Positions 45,515-58,732 of a DNA stretch of 64,000 bases are shown in pieces. Where the stretch lies: contig JBAIAA010000508.1 of assembly GCA_037893245.1 (NCBI GenBank), positions 1 to 64,000 on the forward strand, given 5' to 3'. Under the pieces are notes generated by a model. That model saw only the letters and a list, made by a program, of their open reading frames with translations. It was not told the origin of the DNA and did not search any database. Position 1 is the first letter of the stretch; the number at the start of each line of letters is the position of its first letter. Made by a program: the position numbers and the translations under genes. Source of the stretch: Crossaster papposus (taxonomy: Eukaryota > Echinodermata > Asteroidea > Velatida > Solasteridae).

Positions 45515-48240
45515 TTAATAAGACCTATCACACTGAACCCCGACCGAACCACGTTCATATCCGACAAGCCGATTTTAGACAACATCGGTGAAAAATTCCA
45601 AAAACAATCGGGATAACATTGGAATATGCAGTTATAGACCACAGGGCATGGCTGCAAAATGTGCTCAGAAATCAATTTCCTTGGCGCACCTCTTGAATCT
45701 AAGTGGAATCACTGCAGTCTGTTAGCTGGGATCATGTGGATCACGAAAAACCAAAATCCCCAATCGCAAGTTCATCAGTTAATTAAATATTTGCATTTTA
45801 ATCACCTGTGTATAACGGGCGCCCTCTATTGACCAGGATTGGAAAGCTGTGTACATTTTCAATGGGAAAAGATTGCTTATTGCAGTTGCTTGCTCAAAAG
45901 GGAATCTACACAGACAGAATTCGATTAAAGAGGAATTCGGGTGTGTTTTAATGTCTTAATAAAAAATTTCATTTTGTTCATTGCCATAATTTGAACTTTT
46001 TAATAGAGTGTCATTTTGTTATTGTTATTGTTTGATTTTTGTATTATAATCTTTTCTTTTTTGTGGGGGTGGGGGGGGGGGGGGGTTAAAAATCAAAATG
46101 TAAATTGTATGAAAAAATATATACACGACCAGATTTTTTTTTAGCTTTAGTCTTTGATACATGTTTATTCGTGACGGTAAAACTGAAATTTGTCCATGTC
46201 TTTAACAATGTACATGTACATGTGAGTGGGTGAACAACAACTCTTGTACCGATTTACATTTAATACACAATTCTGTTATAACAAACATTTTGCCCATTTC
46301 CAGCTGAATTTATATTAGGGAGAGTCAGATGATAAGCAGACTGTGTGATACAATGTTTCTGTGGTGACAAGATCCTTCCCCTCGATCTGTGGGAGCAGCC
46401 ACTGATCTTCTGTTTTCCTCGCTGCTTCCAGAAGCTTTCCTGCAGTTAGCGTCTGGCATTGTGAAAGTTTGTCAACTACAGTTGTTCGTTTTTTTGTGTC
46501 AAAACTCCACCTCTGTTCTATTTTTTTACGGCATTTATTCAACTACATCACGTACTGTTGACAATGCGGATTCCTGCGGTACATCAACCAGTGCGTGTAC
46601 GATTGGAATGCCGATATGATCATCTCCGCTTTTTCGGCGATTTTTGCTTGGGTACATTTTTCCACCTACCGGCACAAGCGTGGAATTTTTTTAAACTCTT
46701 TTCAGAGAACAACAACACCCTGGAATCTGCATCTGAACCGTGCATAATACACTTTTTTTTGTTCAAATCGCTATCATCTGAGCAGCTCGTGTCAACAGCG
46801 CCTACGCTTGCTCTATTTCACAACACCCGCTATTGGTCCATTTTCCCACTATTCGCACAAACGTGCCGCACCACGACAGAAGGGCCTCGTTGATTGGTCG
46901 TTGAAAAACATGAATTTTAAATTGAGATTTTATCGAGTACTGGTTCGCAGACCGTTTGGGGATTTTATTTGTGAGTTTCCCAACAACTTCCTAAGTAGTT
47001 TAAAGTAAAATTTATATAGATTCACGATATGCGTCAAGAAGGTGCAAGATAATCGGCCATGCCCTGTGGTCTATTAATTGTTTCTCGTTCTTGTCAAGAA
47101 CCTTCCCGACTGTTCTTGTCCCGATCAAGCCAAGACTAATCCAATTGTGCCAAGATTGGGCCACGTTCCAGCCACGACCCAGCCGTTCTCCAAGACGTCC
47201 GTGCCAGGACTTAAAAATACTGCCGATTCGGTCTATTTGTCATTCTTGTTTTGATGTTCTACAGAGCACTATAGACGATGTGCCCTCTGATGTCACGTGT
47301 TTTCTACTGTACATGTATTTAAATGTGCCTGGCAGTATGCGCACACATCGTGTTTTACATAAAATTTGCTTGAAGAGTGACATCGTAGGTCAGATCGCCT
47401 TTGAATTATGTGACCTGATGTCATCTCTTAACCACATTTATGTAAAACATGATGCGTGCGCACAGTACTGCCGGGCATATTTGAATACAGATGTAAACAG
47501 AGCTAGGGCACATCGTCTATACCTGCAAATTATAGCATTATGCCCCACGTGGTATGTAAATCGGATGACGTCGTGTGTAGGACGTAGTGGAAACGTAGCG
47601 AGAACGTCTAAAACGTAGTAGTAACGTAGCTCTTACGTCGTTAAATCTGGTTGAACATGGCAAGAACGGCTAAATCGTGGTATGATCGGGACGAATACTG
47701 GTGGAAACTTGGTGTGAACGTGGTACAATCGTACAGAGAACGTAGTGAAATTGGGAGGGTCTTGCCAAGGTCCGGTCGAAAACGGCTTCAAATCGGGGAA
47801 TGCAAAGCCCCAATGCGAGATGTTTCCCCGTACTCATCCGTTATGGCCCCGATCTACAAAATTGTACCACGAGTGAACACAGACCTTGCCCCGACCAACC
47901 CGATTTTACTACGTTCTCACTACGTTTGTGCCACGAATTTTTCAATTAGGAAGACCTCTCCATAGAGACGTGCACAAAATTTTACGTTTTTTATTGTAAC
48001 CTAACCCGTTTTCACCTAGAGCTTTTTCCACGAAATTTCATATTAATGCATTTTGGACCCCGGCCCACTCCATCGATATAGACTATTAATTGTTAAAAAA
48101 TGTATCTCTTTCCAGTAGTTGGGCGTTCGGGCGACCTCAAAATGGTCTCCCTAACGACCATGGTCTCGCTAATGTCGTAAAATTACGGAAAATGGTCGAC
48201 CCAATGGTGATTATCCCAATATAATTGTTCATACAATAAT
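45515..48240. repeat. Repeat-derived region with inverted CCATGCCCTGTGG blocks
   Basis: It starts beside TTAATAAGACCTATCACACT, a terminus similar in style to the elements above, but no partner end is found. ATAGACCACAGGGCATGG (about 45635) and CCATGCCCTGTGGTCTAT (about 47058) are inverted. The stretch 47570-47950 has many ACGTAGT, CGTAGC and CTACGTT motifs. Apart from one decayed coding remnant I see no gene. Confidence 0.45.
46315..46890 (-). pseudogene. Decayed protein-coding remnant of unknown family
   Basis: The minus strand gives DSDLNKKKCIMHGSDADS, then RVLLFSEKSLKKFHACAGRW, and, after a frame change and stops, RTTVVDKLSQCQTLTAGKLL and EGKDLVTTETLYHTVCLS. The composition and the C-x-x-H start look like true protein, and the order resembles N-termini of large uncharacterised invertebrate proteins often carried by transposons. 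It is broken in at least two places; I cannot name a function. Confidence 0.4.
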
Positions 48241-48632
48241 TGACACTTTTATTCAGTCAACTGCAAAATTGGCCGAGATATAGTGAAACGTAGATTTTTC
48301 GATAATAGCGGCACTCATTTGCATAAAAATGATACGTGGACATTTGTTTTATTTAGTTTACATAGCAAATCGTTTTATACGCATGTTTTTCTGACCTAGA
48401 GACACCAATTAGAAATTGATTTCCGAGGGCGCACGATACCGCCCCCCCCCCCCCCCCCCCTTCCCACTAAACTGTGTGCACTACGGCTCTGGCGGGAATA
48501 GCCCCCTCTATTGGTGTACTTTGTGCAACTAAACGAGGATCACCAGGATCGGAACAAACATAAACCCAGTTCAAACAAAGACCGTAGAGCGCCGCAGAGA
48601 CTTGTTATCTCAAGCTCTACAACATACATGTA

Positions 48633-51600
48633 GGGTAGGTGCAGGTAATATGCACTGATCTCTATAACTGGATAGGTCGAGCGGCTCTGCACGTGAAGCC
48701 ATCAGCGGCCATATTGGGATATTCAAAACATTGCAGGCGTACACACGTTTGTATAGCGCACGACCGAGAAAACTCATTTAATATCACAGGAAACGAAGTT
48801 AACGTCGCCAAAACGATCCAGTTTGATCAGGAAAATCAAGTTAAACATAATAACACCCAAGAATTACCTGTATACGCCAAGTTTCAATGTTAAATAGGCC
48901 TATTTTTTGGAAAAGATATGAGACATTCGTGTGAGACGATGCAATGCAGTGCAAAGTCTATGGGATATGTCGGACAAGTATTTTCAAGAATTTCCAACTT
49001 CTAAATTTTTTTGTTTTTGTTTTTGTTTTTGGGGGGGGGAGGTGGGGGGAAGAAATCCACATCATAACCTTATGCACAAACCGGAACAAGGAAAAGGCAA
49101 AACGAGTTTTTTTTGGATTAAGGAAATTCTTGAAATTGTTGGTTTAATTTTATATCCAGACACTAAAAAGTGCATTTTATAATAAAATAAAAAAATGTTG
49201 AAAAAATTGAACAAATGTCAGTGTGTTTCAGGAAAATTTAATTGGCACATCACGGTTTGTTCGTGGGGTTTTAAGGCAGTGTCCAGATTTGGAATCAACC
49301 TAATGTTTAGTAAATTTTTTAGAAAGGGTCCCAAAAATTCTTGCTGGACAAGTGGACAGAAAAAATTAATTATGTGGTTTTGAGCTTAAACCATAGAGCT
49401 GTATAATAAAGATACACCTCTATGGCTTAAACTATGAACTTGAGAAACTTGAAATAAATCACAATTAAAAATATCAATCACATGTGTAAATAATGACATA
49501 AGTCACACAATGGATTCAATTTTGCTTTATGCTTTTATTTTACATTGATACACTACATATAACATGTAATAACTACTGCCATAGTAACAATATGCTTATT
49601 ATGTATTGTTTACTGATGTTATAAAACCAAATAAAAAACAATTAACCCCGGACTGTTAATGAATTTAAAACCAAAACAAAACTTGCGATGTCATTTTAGA
49701 ATAATAATTGTTGATACTATGCAAAGATACATTTGGCAGCATTCTTCACAGGCCAAATTTTAATAGGACACCCTTGTATGGCTTTAACTTTGAATTGTGA
49801 GTGTTTCTAGATATTTGTGCGATATGAACACAATATTAAAGATTTGTACACCACAATTGTTGTTTTGTAAGAAAGCAAAATAAAACTATGATTGAAAAGC
49901 AAAATTTGACAGGGCGGCATAACATTTTAACAGGGCAGCATACAAATATGACAGAACAGCGTAACATGTACACAGGGCGGCCGCTACCCAGTGATTGTGG
50001 AGAACACTGACTGGGTAAATCCATGTCATTTTAACATCTGTATAATTTGCTTTGAATATTAACAATACAATTTTAACCAGATTTGTCAGTTTTCATAAAA
50101 CACATGTTCAATATATTTCCATGTTACAAATTTAGGTTTGTGACTGTTGCGACTGTTTTATTATCTGTACTTATATTGTTAAAAAATGAAATGCCAAGAT
50201 GCGCAGAGTTCTGCAATATATTTGCAGCACATCTAAGAAATGTGGAACACCGAGATAGCTTATCTTGGAAAACGTAGTTGGTCAATTAAGCTACCGTATT
50301 TACTGATGGTTAAACAAAATAAGTTTTGACATTCGCTGTCATCTGTTGTCCCTCTGTCATGGGAGCAGTTCGTCCTATGACTTGTCCAGCCGTAATAAGC
50401 TGTACAGACTGACATCTTAGTAGCAAGAAGTGGACTTGGGTAAACCAATTAGCTGTAGTGTACAAAGAAACAAAATATACAGGTATAAATTAAATGCCAA
50501 GGAAAGAATGTTGTAACATGACGCTATTTTAAAAACACAAAATTCTCAATTTATTTGGCATACCCATTTCTTCAGAGAGTGAAATTTAATTTGAGCACTG
50601 CAAGGAATGTCATCAGGACTACGTTTTTAAGAGAGATTTGTGGGCGAAAATGAAATTGTTCTGAAGTATTGGAAATACGTGTCTACATCCTAAGTTCCAC
50701 CATGATAGCCTTGGCCGCCTACACCATGCATTTAATAATACTATTATTATTATTAATAGGTGGCTCTACACTTCCAGAATTGTGAGAGAAAAAACTGTGA
50801 TCATTGCGATATTGGGATAATTCTACAGAACATTAAATTTATGCACGTCAAATAGTTCATGACACAATATGTTGTGTACGAATGTGTACACAAATTACCA
50901 CCATGAACTGTTTGACGTGCAAGTCAACGGGACAGTCTTCATAGAATGGGTACAAAATTGGTCTGAAAATACCTGTATTGAGGAATTCAATCATATTGTA
51001 AGGGTATCCTAGACCAACTGATTCTATAAATCTACTGTTCTTTCGAAATATCCCAGTTTTTCTTTCAGATAAAATGATGGATAGGACCACAATATGAAAA
51101 AATCCCGCTGGAATTCATGTGGAAACGAAAATATCGAAAATATCGTTTTCGCCCAACAATGTTCTCCTAAATCTCTCTTAAAACCGTAGTCCTGACATTT
51201 TTTACAAAGATAGATACTGATCGCACAGTCTGCAAGTTTATTTAATAAATTTACTTATTTACAAAGGAGACAAAGGATTTTAATGCATTTTTACCCACCA
51301 TCGCTGCTGCCACTGTCTCACTCTCGACGTGTCTACGCGTCTTTTGCATGCACGAAGGCAATGTTTTGAATATCCCATCATGGCCGCCGGTGACTTCACG
51401 GCTCGCTATCCCATCAATGTACGCTCGACCTATCCAGTTATAGAGATCAGTGGTAATATGGGCCCATTAAGCTCATTTGCATAATTTGCATAAAGATAGA
51501 TAAAATCATTCTAAAGAAACATTGGTTATTGGAATCAGTAACAACTACCCTTACTTTTGATGATATAATTTAAACCATATTGTATCCATTTATGACAGTT

Positions 51601-52154
51601 ACATTCAAATTATGACGTCATCACCAAAGGTCCAATATTACCTGCAGTGTAGATAATATGGGACGTATGGTATATGATAATATAATTTTCAAATGCAATT
51701 TCATTCCGCTTTATCACATCTATGGCGTTCCATATTACCTGCACCTTGTTGCGCTACCGGATCTCCCATTAAATGCATAATAAATCCTAAAACAATTATA
51801 CACAGGACCCCACACCCTCAATACAATCAAAACACTTCATAAGCATCCTAAATATGTCAAGAATTCAGTTCACCCTCTGGTCAGTTTTTAATATCAGTAC
51901 ATTCCATGAAATATCTATTTTTAGATCAGAGCAAAAAAATACTGTCAACTTAACATACCTTGTCAAATTTTGATTATTTCTTCACCGAGATCTTTGTTCC
52001 CGAACAAATCAGCCATGTTGGCAGCGATGGCAATGAGTTATCGCAACTATTGAGAGCGCTATTTCTTGTCTCTGAAGCTTTATAGTTAAATAGGCGCCGA
52101 ATTTAATTCATGCGTCCCATATTACCTGCAGTCCCATATTACCTGCACGTACCC
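48633..52154. mobile_element. 3.5-kb insertion, GGGTACGTGCAGGTAATATG termini
   Basis: The left end GGGTAGGTGCAGGTAATATG and the right end (reverse complement GGGTACGTGCAGGTAATATG) differ by one base. The motif ATATTACCTGCA recurs near 51635, 51727, 52112 and 52133. Inner inverted arms at about 48648-48770 and 51340-51460 share GATCTCTATAACTGGATAGG. A further inverted pair lies at about 50604-50650 and 51140-51205. It is absent from unit 1 between 1075 and 1090. No protein is recognised, and it is likely a composite. Confidence 0.6.
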
Positions 52155-53854
52155 CAACCCACGCACACAAGTGGGTAAATGCCGTCAATAGGGGACGGGG
52201 CATTGTCCGACCGTCTTCCCTCTTTTTTTTTTTTCCCAACGTTTTCGGATGATCGCCATAGGATTTGCACACGAGTCTGAATCGGGGACCTTTGCGGAAT
52301 AGGGGACCCCATTGTTCCCTTTGTCATACGTCCCCTATTTCAATCAAAAACAAACGCACATTATTTACATACATTTGTACACGAAGCATTGTCAGGGCAT
52401 TTTATTATTCATATTGGTAACATTGTACGTCCAGCACACAAGAGGGCGTCCTCGCCAATGCTATTACTCACAATAAAATTAAATCAATAGCGTTTCATTG
52501 TGTTAACATTATATTTAGCGGTGTCTTTTACTTTTTATTTTCCCGAATATTTAATTGGGTATCCGGTAGTAATATTTCTAGCATCTTTCTTTTCATTGCT
52601 CTCTGGGTCTACTATATATACATGTACAGTCAACTAAATCTTGCAAACAAATCGAGGGGAAATGGACCAGCGGAATAAAAAATGGTGCACATATAGACGC
52701 AAGTGCAATTACATGTAAGTGTAGTAGCAGAAACAAAAGTACATTTTTATGTTAAAAAGTCTTTACAAAAACACAAAAACAAACTTTTCCTGGTTAGAAA
52801 AAACATACAAATTACATTATAAATATGTTTGTAGCGAAACTTTATTAAGATATTGAATATGTGGTTGACTGAATTTACAAGCAGATCATGGGTTGGACCA
52901 TGGAGGTAGGAAACCGAGCAGACCCATGGGACGGTTTTACACCTAATTGTTTGATACCGACCAACCACATTTTTATTCCCACTCATAAATATCTTTTCGG
53001 TAACAAAATTACTTTGGTCCCAAAGTCAAAACGTGCAGTTGTGGCAAATGCGTTGTGAATTTTGGGCCATAAATACTGACTCACTTGAAAGTATTGCGCA
53101 TAACGTTCAACCAATAACACGGTGAAATAAGCCACTGGATTTCAAAGGAGTCAAAATTGCATGCGACACTGGAAAAGTGTTTAAAACTGGCCAGCCATGT
53201 CTTTATCATCCATTTAAAACCAGCCACCTGACAGAGACTCGGCCAATAAGAATGGGTAAGCTGTCTTAGGTATTTATGAATGCAAGGTATATGTTGCAAT
53301 ATTAATAATTACTCACTAAATTATTATTTTGTTCACTCTGAATAAATCTGATTCCACAATTCCTAATATACATGTATATATACTGTAGTTCCAATCAGAA
53401 AATTACTATTCATTGTACACATAAACATGTCTATGTATGGGGTGAATGCTAAACATTTTACATACAAAATGTTAACTAAAAGTCGGTTAAAATATAAAAA
53501 TGCCAACAAACGATGTTGTTTGGCAAAAGTCAAAAATGTGTACGTGTGTGATGTGTTCCATCATTATACATGTTAATATGTACATATTAAAACAATATGC
53601 ATTTTTACAGTTTGACAATATTGTGTTTTAAATCTACACCCTTGAAATTGTCCGTCTGCTAAATTCATGTGGTGCATTGGTGAGGATCACGGAATTCAGC
53701 AAAACGGGAATATTTTAGCAATCACCCCATAGTCCTAGTAGTTGTAGGTAATCACGTTAACTTGATGTAAATTTTAAAATAAAAATAGACCTGTGCATTT
53801 CTTCAATTATTTGTCTGTTATTTTGATCACTTTCAAATTCGTGGGGGCTGATGT
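52155..53854. other. Flank of unit 3, no gene
   Basis: The stretch 52155-52360 has no counterpart in unit 1 and includes a T run and repeated AGGGGAC/GTCCCCT motifs. From 52370 on it follows the unit 1 downstream flank. I see no gene. Confidence 0.45.
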
Positions 53855-56800
53855 CTACACCAAGTGATATAAGAACACTTGCCATGTTGATACAATTGCT
53901 AATTTATATGCAGGTGTGTATGTGATATGAGCAGCAGTACGACCTCTGGGAAGATTCAGTGTCCAAGACTCAATATTCTTGCCATCTGCACTGAAATGGC
54001 TAATTTGAGAAAGGCCAAGATTGTAAATATCACCTGCATCATCACAACACAGCCCTTTAGAATTCCAGCTTTTTTGTTCAAACAGTTTATTGCCATGTAA
54101 GTCTACACCCATCAGCAAATCTCCCTCACAGCTGATGTAAATAAGCCGCTTGTTGCTGAAAACGAGATATGTCTTAATTTTTGGAGCAGGAAGTGTTCTG
54201 AAGAGGGAACCATCCGGGTTGTGTAGAGATATCTGTTCTTTGTCCTGGTAACCCACTGCTATCAGATTGCTGCTGTCCACTGCCAGGCATGTCGGCGTGC
54301 CATCGACACCGGCCTCTTTACCCGGTAGGAACTGATAAAGGAGCTGGTATTCCTTGTTAAAGACCTTGACTGCCGGGTTGTCCAGGATCAGAAGTTGATC
54401 GTTTTTGTTGATGGCTAGAGCTGGTTTGTGTATGTTGTCAGGGTCACAGTGTTCGTTTTTTTTTATCAGGGTCAGGTTTGAAACACTTTGTAGAAATAAC
54501 TTTCCACTCTGGATCCACTGTACACAGGTTATTACCATCACATACAACAGCCATTTCACTTCTGGAGAATGCCGCTAGATGGGATTTATTACTGTACCGG
54601 TACATCCCCTCTAAAGAGATCTCGTTCTCCCTCTCCCACTTCTCCACCAAGAGCAGAGTCCCCAGCTGCCCTTCTTCTTCACTCCCCTTAAAGCCAAGGA
54701 ATGACTTCTTATGACTGATCTCCAAACTCTTGTGCACCTCAACCTGCTCATTCAAATCTCGCAACATTTTCTTCTTAGACTCCAAGATCTCGTAGCAAGT
54801 TGCCGTAGTCATCACTTCATTCACTTTGCTCAGAGTCTGCTCTAGTTTTGCTGCGTATGCAAACTCTGTATCTCGCTTAAGGGCAATGTCTCTGGCCTCT
54901 TTTTTGAGTTGTTTTTCTTTCTCTCTGATTTTGGCAATTTCCTTTTCCGCCTTGTGGGCAATTTGGTTGTACGTTTTGGCCAGCATCTTGTCAAGTCTGT
55001 AACGTGAATGATCTATTGAAACAGGGTTGGCAGAAATGAAACTGTTAATGTACTTTTTTGTTTTAGATACACTCTAAAAACTGAAGTGTTAAAACCTAGC
55101 ACTATCCAAGTGCTACATAAATTCAGCACTTTAAGTTTTAAGATAGTGCTATAATAACACTTGGAGGCGTTCATTTCCAACACCATAATTGGTGCTATTC
55201 TAGCACTTCAAAGTGCTTTAATACACAAACATCTAAAACATCTAAAACATCTAAAACATAGGATATTTGTTTGGTTTTACCTCGATAAACGTATTGTTTT
55301 GTCTAAACTTTTGACATGGTTGTTGCTTCGAGGGATCAAGTAAAAAATAAAGGCTAATTTGAAGAGACATCCTTTTGAATTTGTCATTTCTCTGTTCAAT
55401 AAAGTAAGTCTGCACAAGGACCTAACTATCTTAAATTTGTCCAAAAATTGGTCCTTGTGTCAACTAACTTCATGAAAAATCACTGCCCCCAACCACCCCG
55501 CCCTGCCCCCACTGCCCCGCCCATTTAAAAGTAACGCCTAGGAAGGACTTATATTAGCACTTCATTGGTGCTGTATCGATTAGGAAATTTACCTACAGCA
55601 ACTGACCAATCAGAAGGGAGGAAATGTGTGTTCACAATAGTCGATGTTAAATTGTGGTATTTAGTCCAACAATTCACTTTTTTGACCATGATATGTAATT
55701 ATTCAAACGATTCCTCGATTGAATTTTGATTTTTGGGCAAATAGTGAGAAAAAAATCGCATTACATTTTATTCGTATTCAAATGTTGACATTATTCATAA
55801 AAATTTGCTGTGACTTTTTCGTGGACAACAAAGCGAACTATAAAACTAACAACGGCAATAGCTAAGTTTGTAGTAAGTGTTCAGTAGGTAATATCTAATA
55901 GGAATAGGTTATTATTGTATGTATGTGTAATTGCAATGTGCAATAAGTTAATGTAGTATTACGTAATCTGTACACGCAGTGAATATGTACATGTACATAA
56001 TTAGAGTGTTCAACAGTAGATTTTTGTATCTTGCCAATGTGCATTGAATGTTGTACGAATGTTATTTCACAACGTTTCTTTGTAACGTTCAAAGGACGTC
56101 AAGAGAACTCCACACATTTACGTTCCCGCAACGTTTTTTTCCAAACGTTCCGGAAACATTACCGTAACGTTGTAAGAACGTTCATGGAACGTTTTTTGGT
56201 TAGCTGGGATGCTGACACTTCATCAAATGCTGTATGGATTGCACCTTGGGGTGCTGGATGTACACCAAGATGGTGCTACAAAGGACTTAAATCAACACTA
56301 TATTAGTGCTGTATTGGTAGCACTTTCACAGCACTTAGATAGTGCTGCAATGCTGACACTTCATCAAGTGCTGAAATGGCACTTGAGGTGCAGTCCCTCA
56401 GGAAGCACCTGGATAGTGCTAAATCTAACACTTAGGGATTTATTTATAACACTTCAGTTTTTAGAGTGTACAGACTCATTAACTTCTTGTTTACATCTGC
56501 TGATTGCCTGGTCAATGCTGACGTGAGAATGCATGGATTCCTTGTGATCAACATCGGTGCATTCGTTGCAGATGAGAACTTCACACGCGTCACAATACAG
56601 GCAGAGATCTTGATCTGGATGTTTTATGCACTTGGGAACCTTCTTGAGCTTGGTGTCCTCTGTTATTTCTTGGGACTCATCATGAAGCTCTGACAAAGCC
56701 AATGCAATCTTGTGACCCTTCATCAAAACTGCCATTCGATTGTGTGCCTTCTGGCAATCTTTGCAGAGATAATGCTTGCAATCCACACATCGAGATATGG

Positions 56801-57128
56801 CTTCATTTTCCTCATCGCATGCCTGACACATGACTTTTAACCTCCGACCTTCAGCTTTCTCCTGCTGGTCGACAACTGTTGATCCTCCAGGCAGCACGTC
56901 CACGCCAGCTTCAGTCAGGGTAGTCTCCTTGCGACACAACGGACAAACGATATTCTTGATGTCCTTATTCTGTGTCAGTTTGAGTTCTTGCAGACATTTC
57001 AGGCAGAAGCTGTGTGAGCAGTCTAGCATCCTAGGATCCTTGTACTCGGTGTAACAGATTGGACATTCTTGAAGTTCCTTCCGAGTCTCAGCATCCGGGA
57101 CCAATTGGTCAGTCACACCCTCTGCCAT
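53855..57128 (-). pseudogene. TRIM-family E3 ligase copy 3, frameshifted and split by a transposon
   Basis: From ATG at 57128 the frame encodes the C3HC4 RING and both B-boxes, then enters the transposon after KQEVNESV and stops four codons later. The coiled coil resumes on the far side (55067 down) and runs to FKPDPDKKKRTL near 54444, where 25 extra bases shift the frame by +1. The propeller is open from about 54490 to the stop at 53855. All domain residues still look intact, so the damage is recent or the parts are under some constraint. A RING/B-box-only protein could still be made. Confidence 0.85.
55070..56468. mobile_element. DNA transposon inside TRIM copy 3, CACTCTAAAAACTG termini
   Basis: The 22-base ends beginning CACTCTAAAAACTGAAGTGT are perfect inverted repeats, flanked by TA on both sides. 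TRIM copies 1 and 2 show the empty site. The outer 150-250 bases on each side are arrays of AGCACTT/AAGTGCT in both orientations. The centre has no transposase and includes a half-copy of the ACGTTC palindromic element (about 56060-56207). TA duplication fits Tc1/mariner-like insertion, but the superfamily is not certain. Confidence 0.88.
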
Positions 57129-57419
57129 TTTGCTCAGTACTGCTCTAGAAGATAAACAATAAAACAAAATACATTTACTTGCGTGAACTGCATATTAATT
57201 AATCGCAGTGATAGTTACAGCAGTCAGCGATGTAATTGTTCAACATGCCCAGTTAACATTGACAATATTCTGAACCTTTTAACCTGACTATTGCTGCCAT
57301 GCTACTGTAAATTATAATTTTGTAATTTAAATGGCAAGTCTCCCCTGCATGAACTGTTAAACAACTGTGCAAGTCAATTACGGGAAAGGGTAATAAATTG
57401 GTCTGGAAACTGTAACTAC

Positions 57420-58007
57420 CGGTGTGGCGGTCTCACTTCTCCGGCGTGCTAGCTTCTCCGGGCGGAAGTTGAGCGGATAAGTTACAATCACATGCTCATT
57501 TATCCGCTGACTTCTCCTGATTCCGGGCTACCAACAGAGGGCGCTATCACCATATTTTTCATCGCATTTATGACAAAGTGTGGCTGGTTTCAGGACCAAT
57601 TTTCGTTAACTGATCACTCAGATAACTATATAGGGAAAAGACAACCAAATTGGGCAACAGGATCAACACAAATTGGAAAATAATTTAATTTGAAGATTGT
57701 AGCAAGTTGTTTATCAGGGGATGGTTGACTGAACTGAGGAGAAGCTTTAATTATATCTCTGAGTCTGAGCACTCGCATGAGGCGGACTATGTATACATCT
57801 TGTTTATGGATACCACCGCATTACAAATATTCGTTATTAATATTTTAAATAAATCAAGTCATCAGATAGATAGAAGATAATACGATCCCTCTTTTTCTTG
57901 TCAGAAGCGAGTCTGGCCGTCATGACTGTCTGCCGACGCCGCCGTGTCGAAGCAAAAGACCGACTAGTACTAGTCTAGTACAGCATAGCAGTCTTCTATC
58001 TATCTAT
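57420..58007. other. Intergenic stretch without features
   Basis: No gene or defined repeat is supported, apart from the first TATC microsatellite units near 57995. Confidence 0.45.
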
Positions 58008-58201
58008 GGGCCTTTTCGAATCCCTGGCTGATCTCCAGCCACATTCTGACGCCTGTTGTGCTTCAGAAACATTCACTCGAGTGATGTGAACCCAAAAGTT
58101 AGACTATTTTAATTTTCTTCTATTTCTATTTGCTTCTCAGTAATTCGGAATTCGGAGGCGAAGCCAAAGACAAAGACGAAGCAACGGTTTCGAAAAGGCC
58201 C
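58008..58201. mobile_element. 194-bp miniature element inserted in a TATC microsatellite
   Basis: The ends GGGCCTTTTCGAA and TTCGAAAAGGCCC are perfect inverted repeats, with TATCTAT on both sides. Because the flank is itself a microsatellite, the true target duplication cannot be read (TAT at least). Non-coding. Confidence 0.75.
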
Positions 58202-58224
58202 TATCTATCTTTCTATCTATCTGG

Positions 58225-58390
58225 GTGCACCTGCCTAATTCAAGTCCCATTGAAAACAGTGTAAAATCAACAATGTTCACGACCAAGTTTCTTGCACACC
58301 GACATCACTGGGGTTTCTCAAACAACAATCAGATTATTGTCTTGGTCTTTATCTTTCCATTTCTTTTCAATTTTTAGTAGGTTAGCCAAT
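58225..58390 (+). repeat. Dispersed repeat, second copy
   Basis: It matches 37990-38150 in the same orientation, with blocks ACAGTGTAAAATCAACAA and CATCACTGGGGTTTCTCAAA. From 58391 to 58700 I see no gene. Confidence 0.6.
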
Positions 58391-58732
58391 TACATTTTTT
58401 AATATTCACACCAAAAGAAACTCACCTCCCGAAAAGTGATACTTCCCGAGCCTGCAAGCAGCCATTTTACAAATGGCATCCCTCCACGTTCTAGGGCAAT
58501 TAGGACCCATTTTTCAACCGTAATTTTGTCAAGTCTGCCCTCAGATTGAAGCTCAAAAACCAGGGAGTTGATCCTATGCTATATTTACACAATCCCACCA
58601 TTTCTTTCACCAAACGGCATCCGTTTTCAAAATAAATTGTGGGGCACATTTCATGCAAATGAGCTCGCGTAGAAATTCTCCTTACAATTAGGGTGGTGCA
58701 CCCATCTATCTATCTATCTTCTATTATCTATA

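Larger units (their letters stand above)
48241..57419 (-). repeat. Segmental duplication unit 3, enlarged by insertions
   Basis: Homology to unit 1 begins at GACACTTTTATTCAGTCAAC and ends at GTCTGGAAACTGTAACTAC. Two large insertions (48633 to about 52155, and 55070-56468) account for most of the extra length. A C run at 48442-48460 (19 bases) stands where unit 1 has only a few C. The shared miniature elements recur at about 52857-52972 and 52980-53282. Confidence 0.8.
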
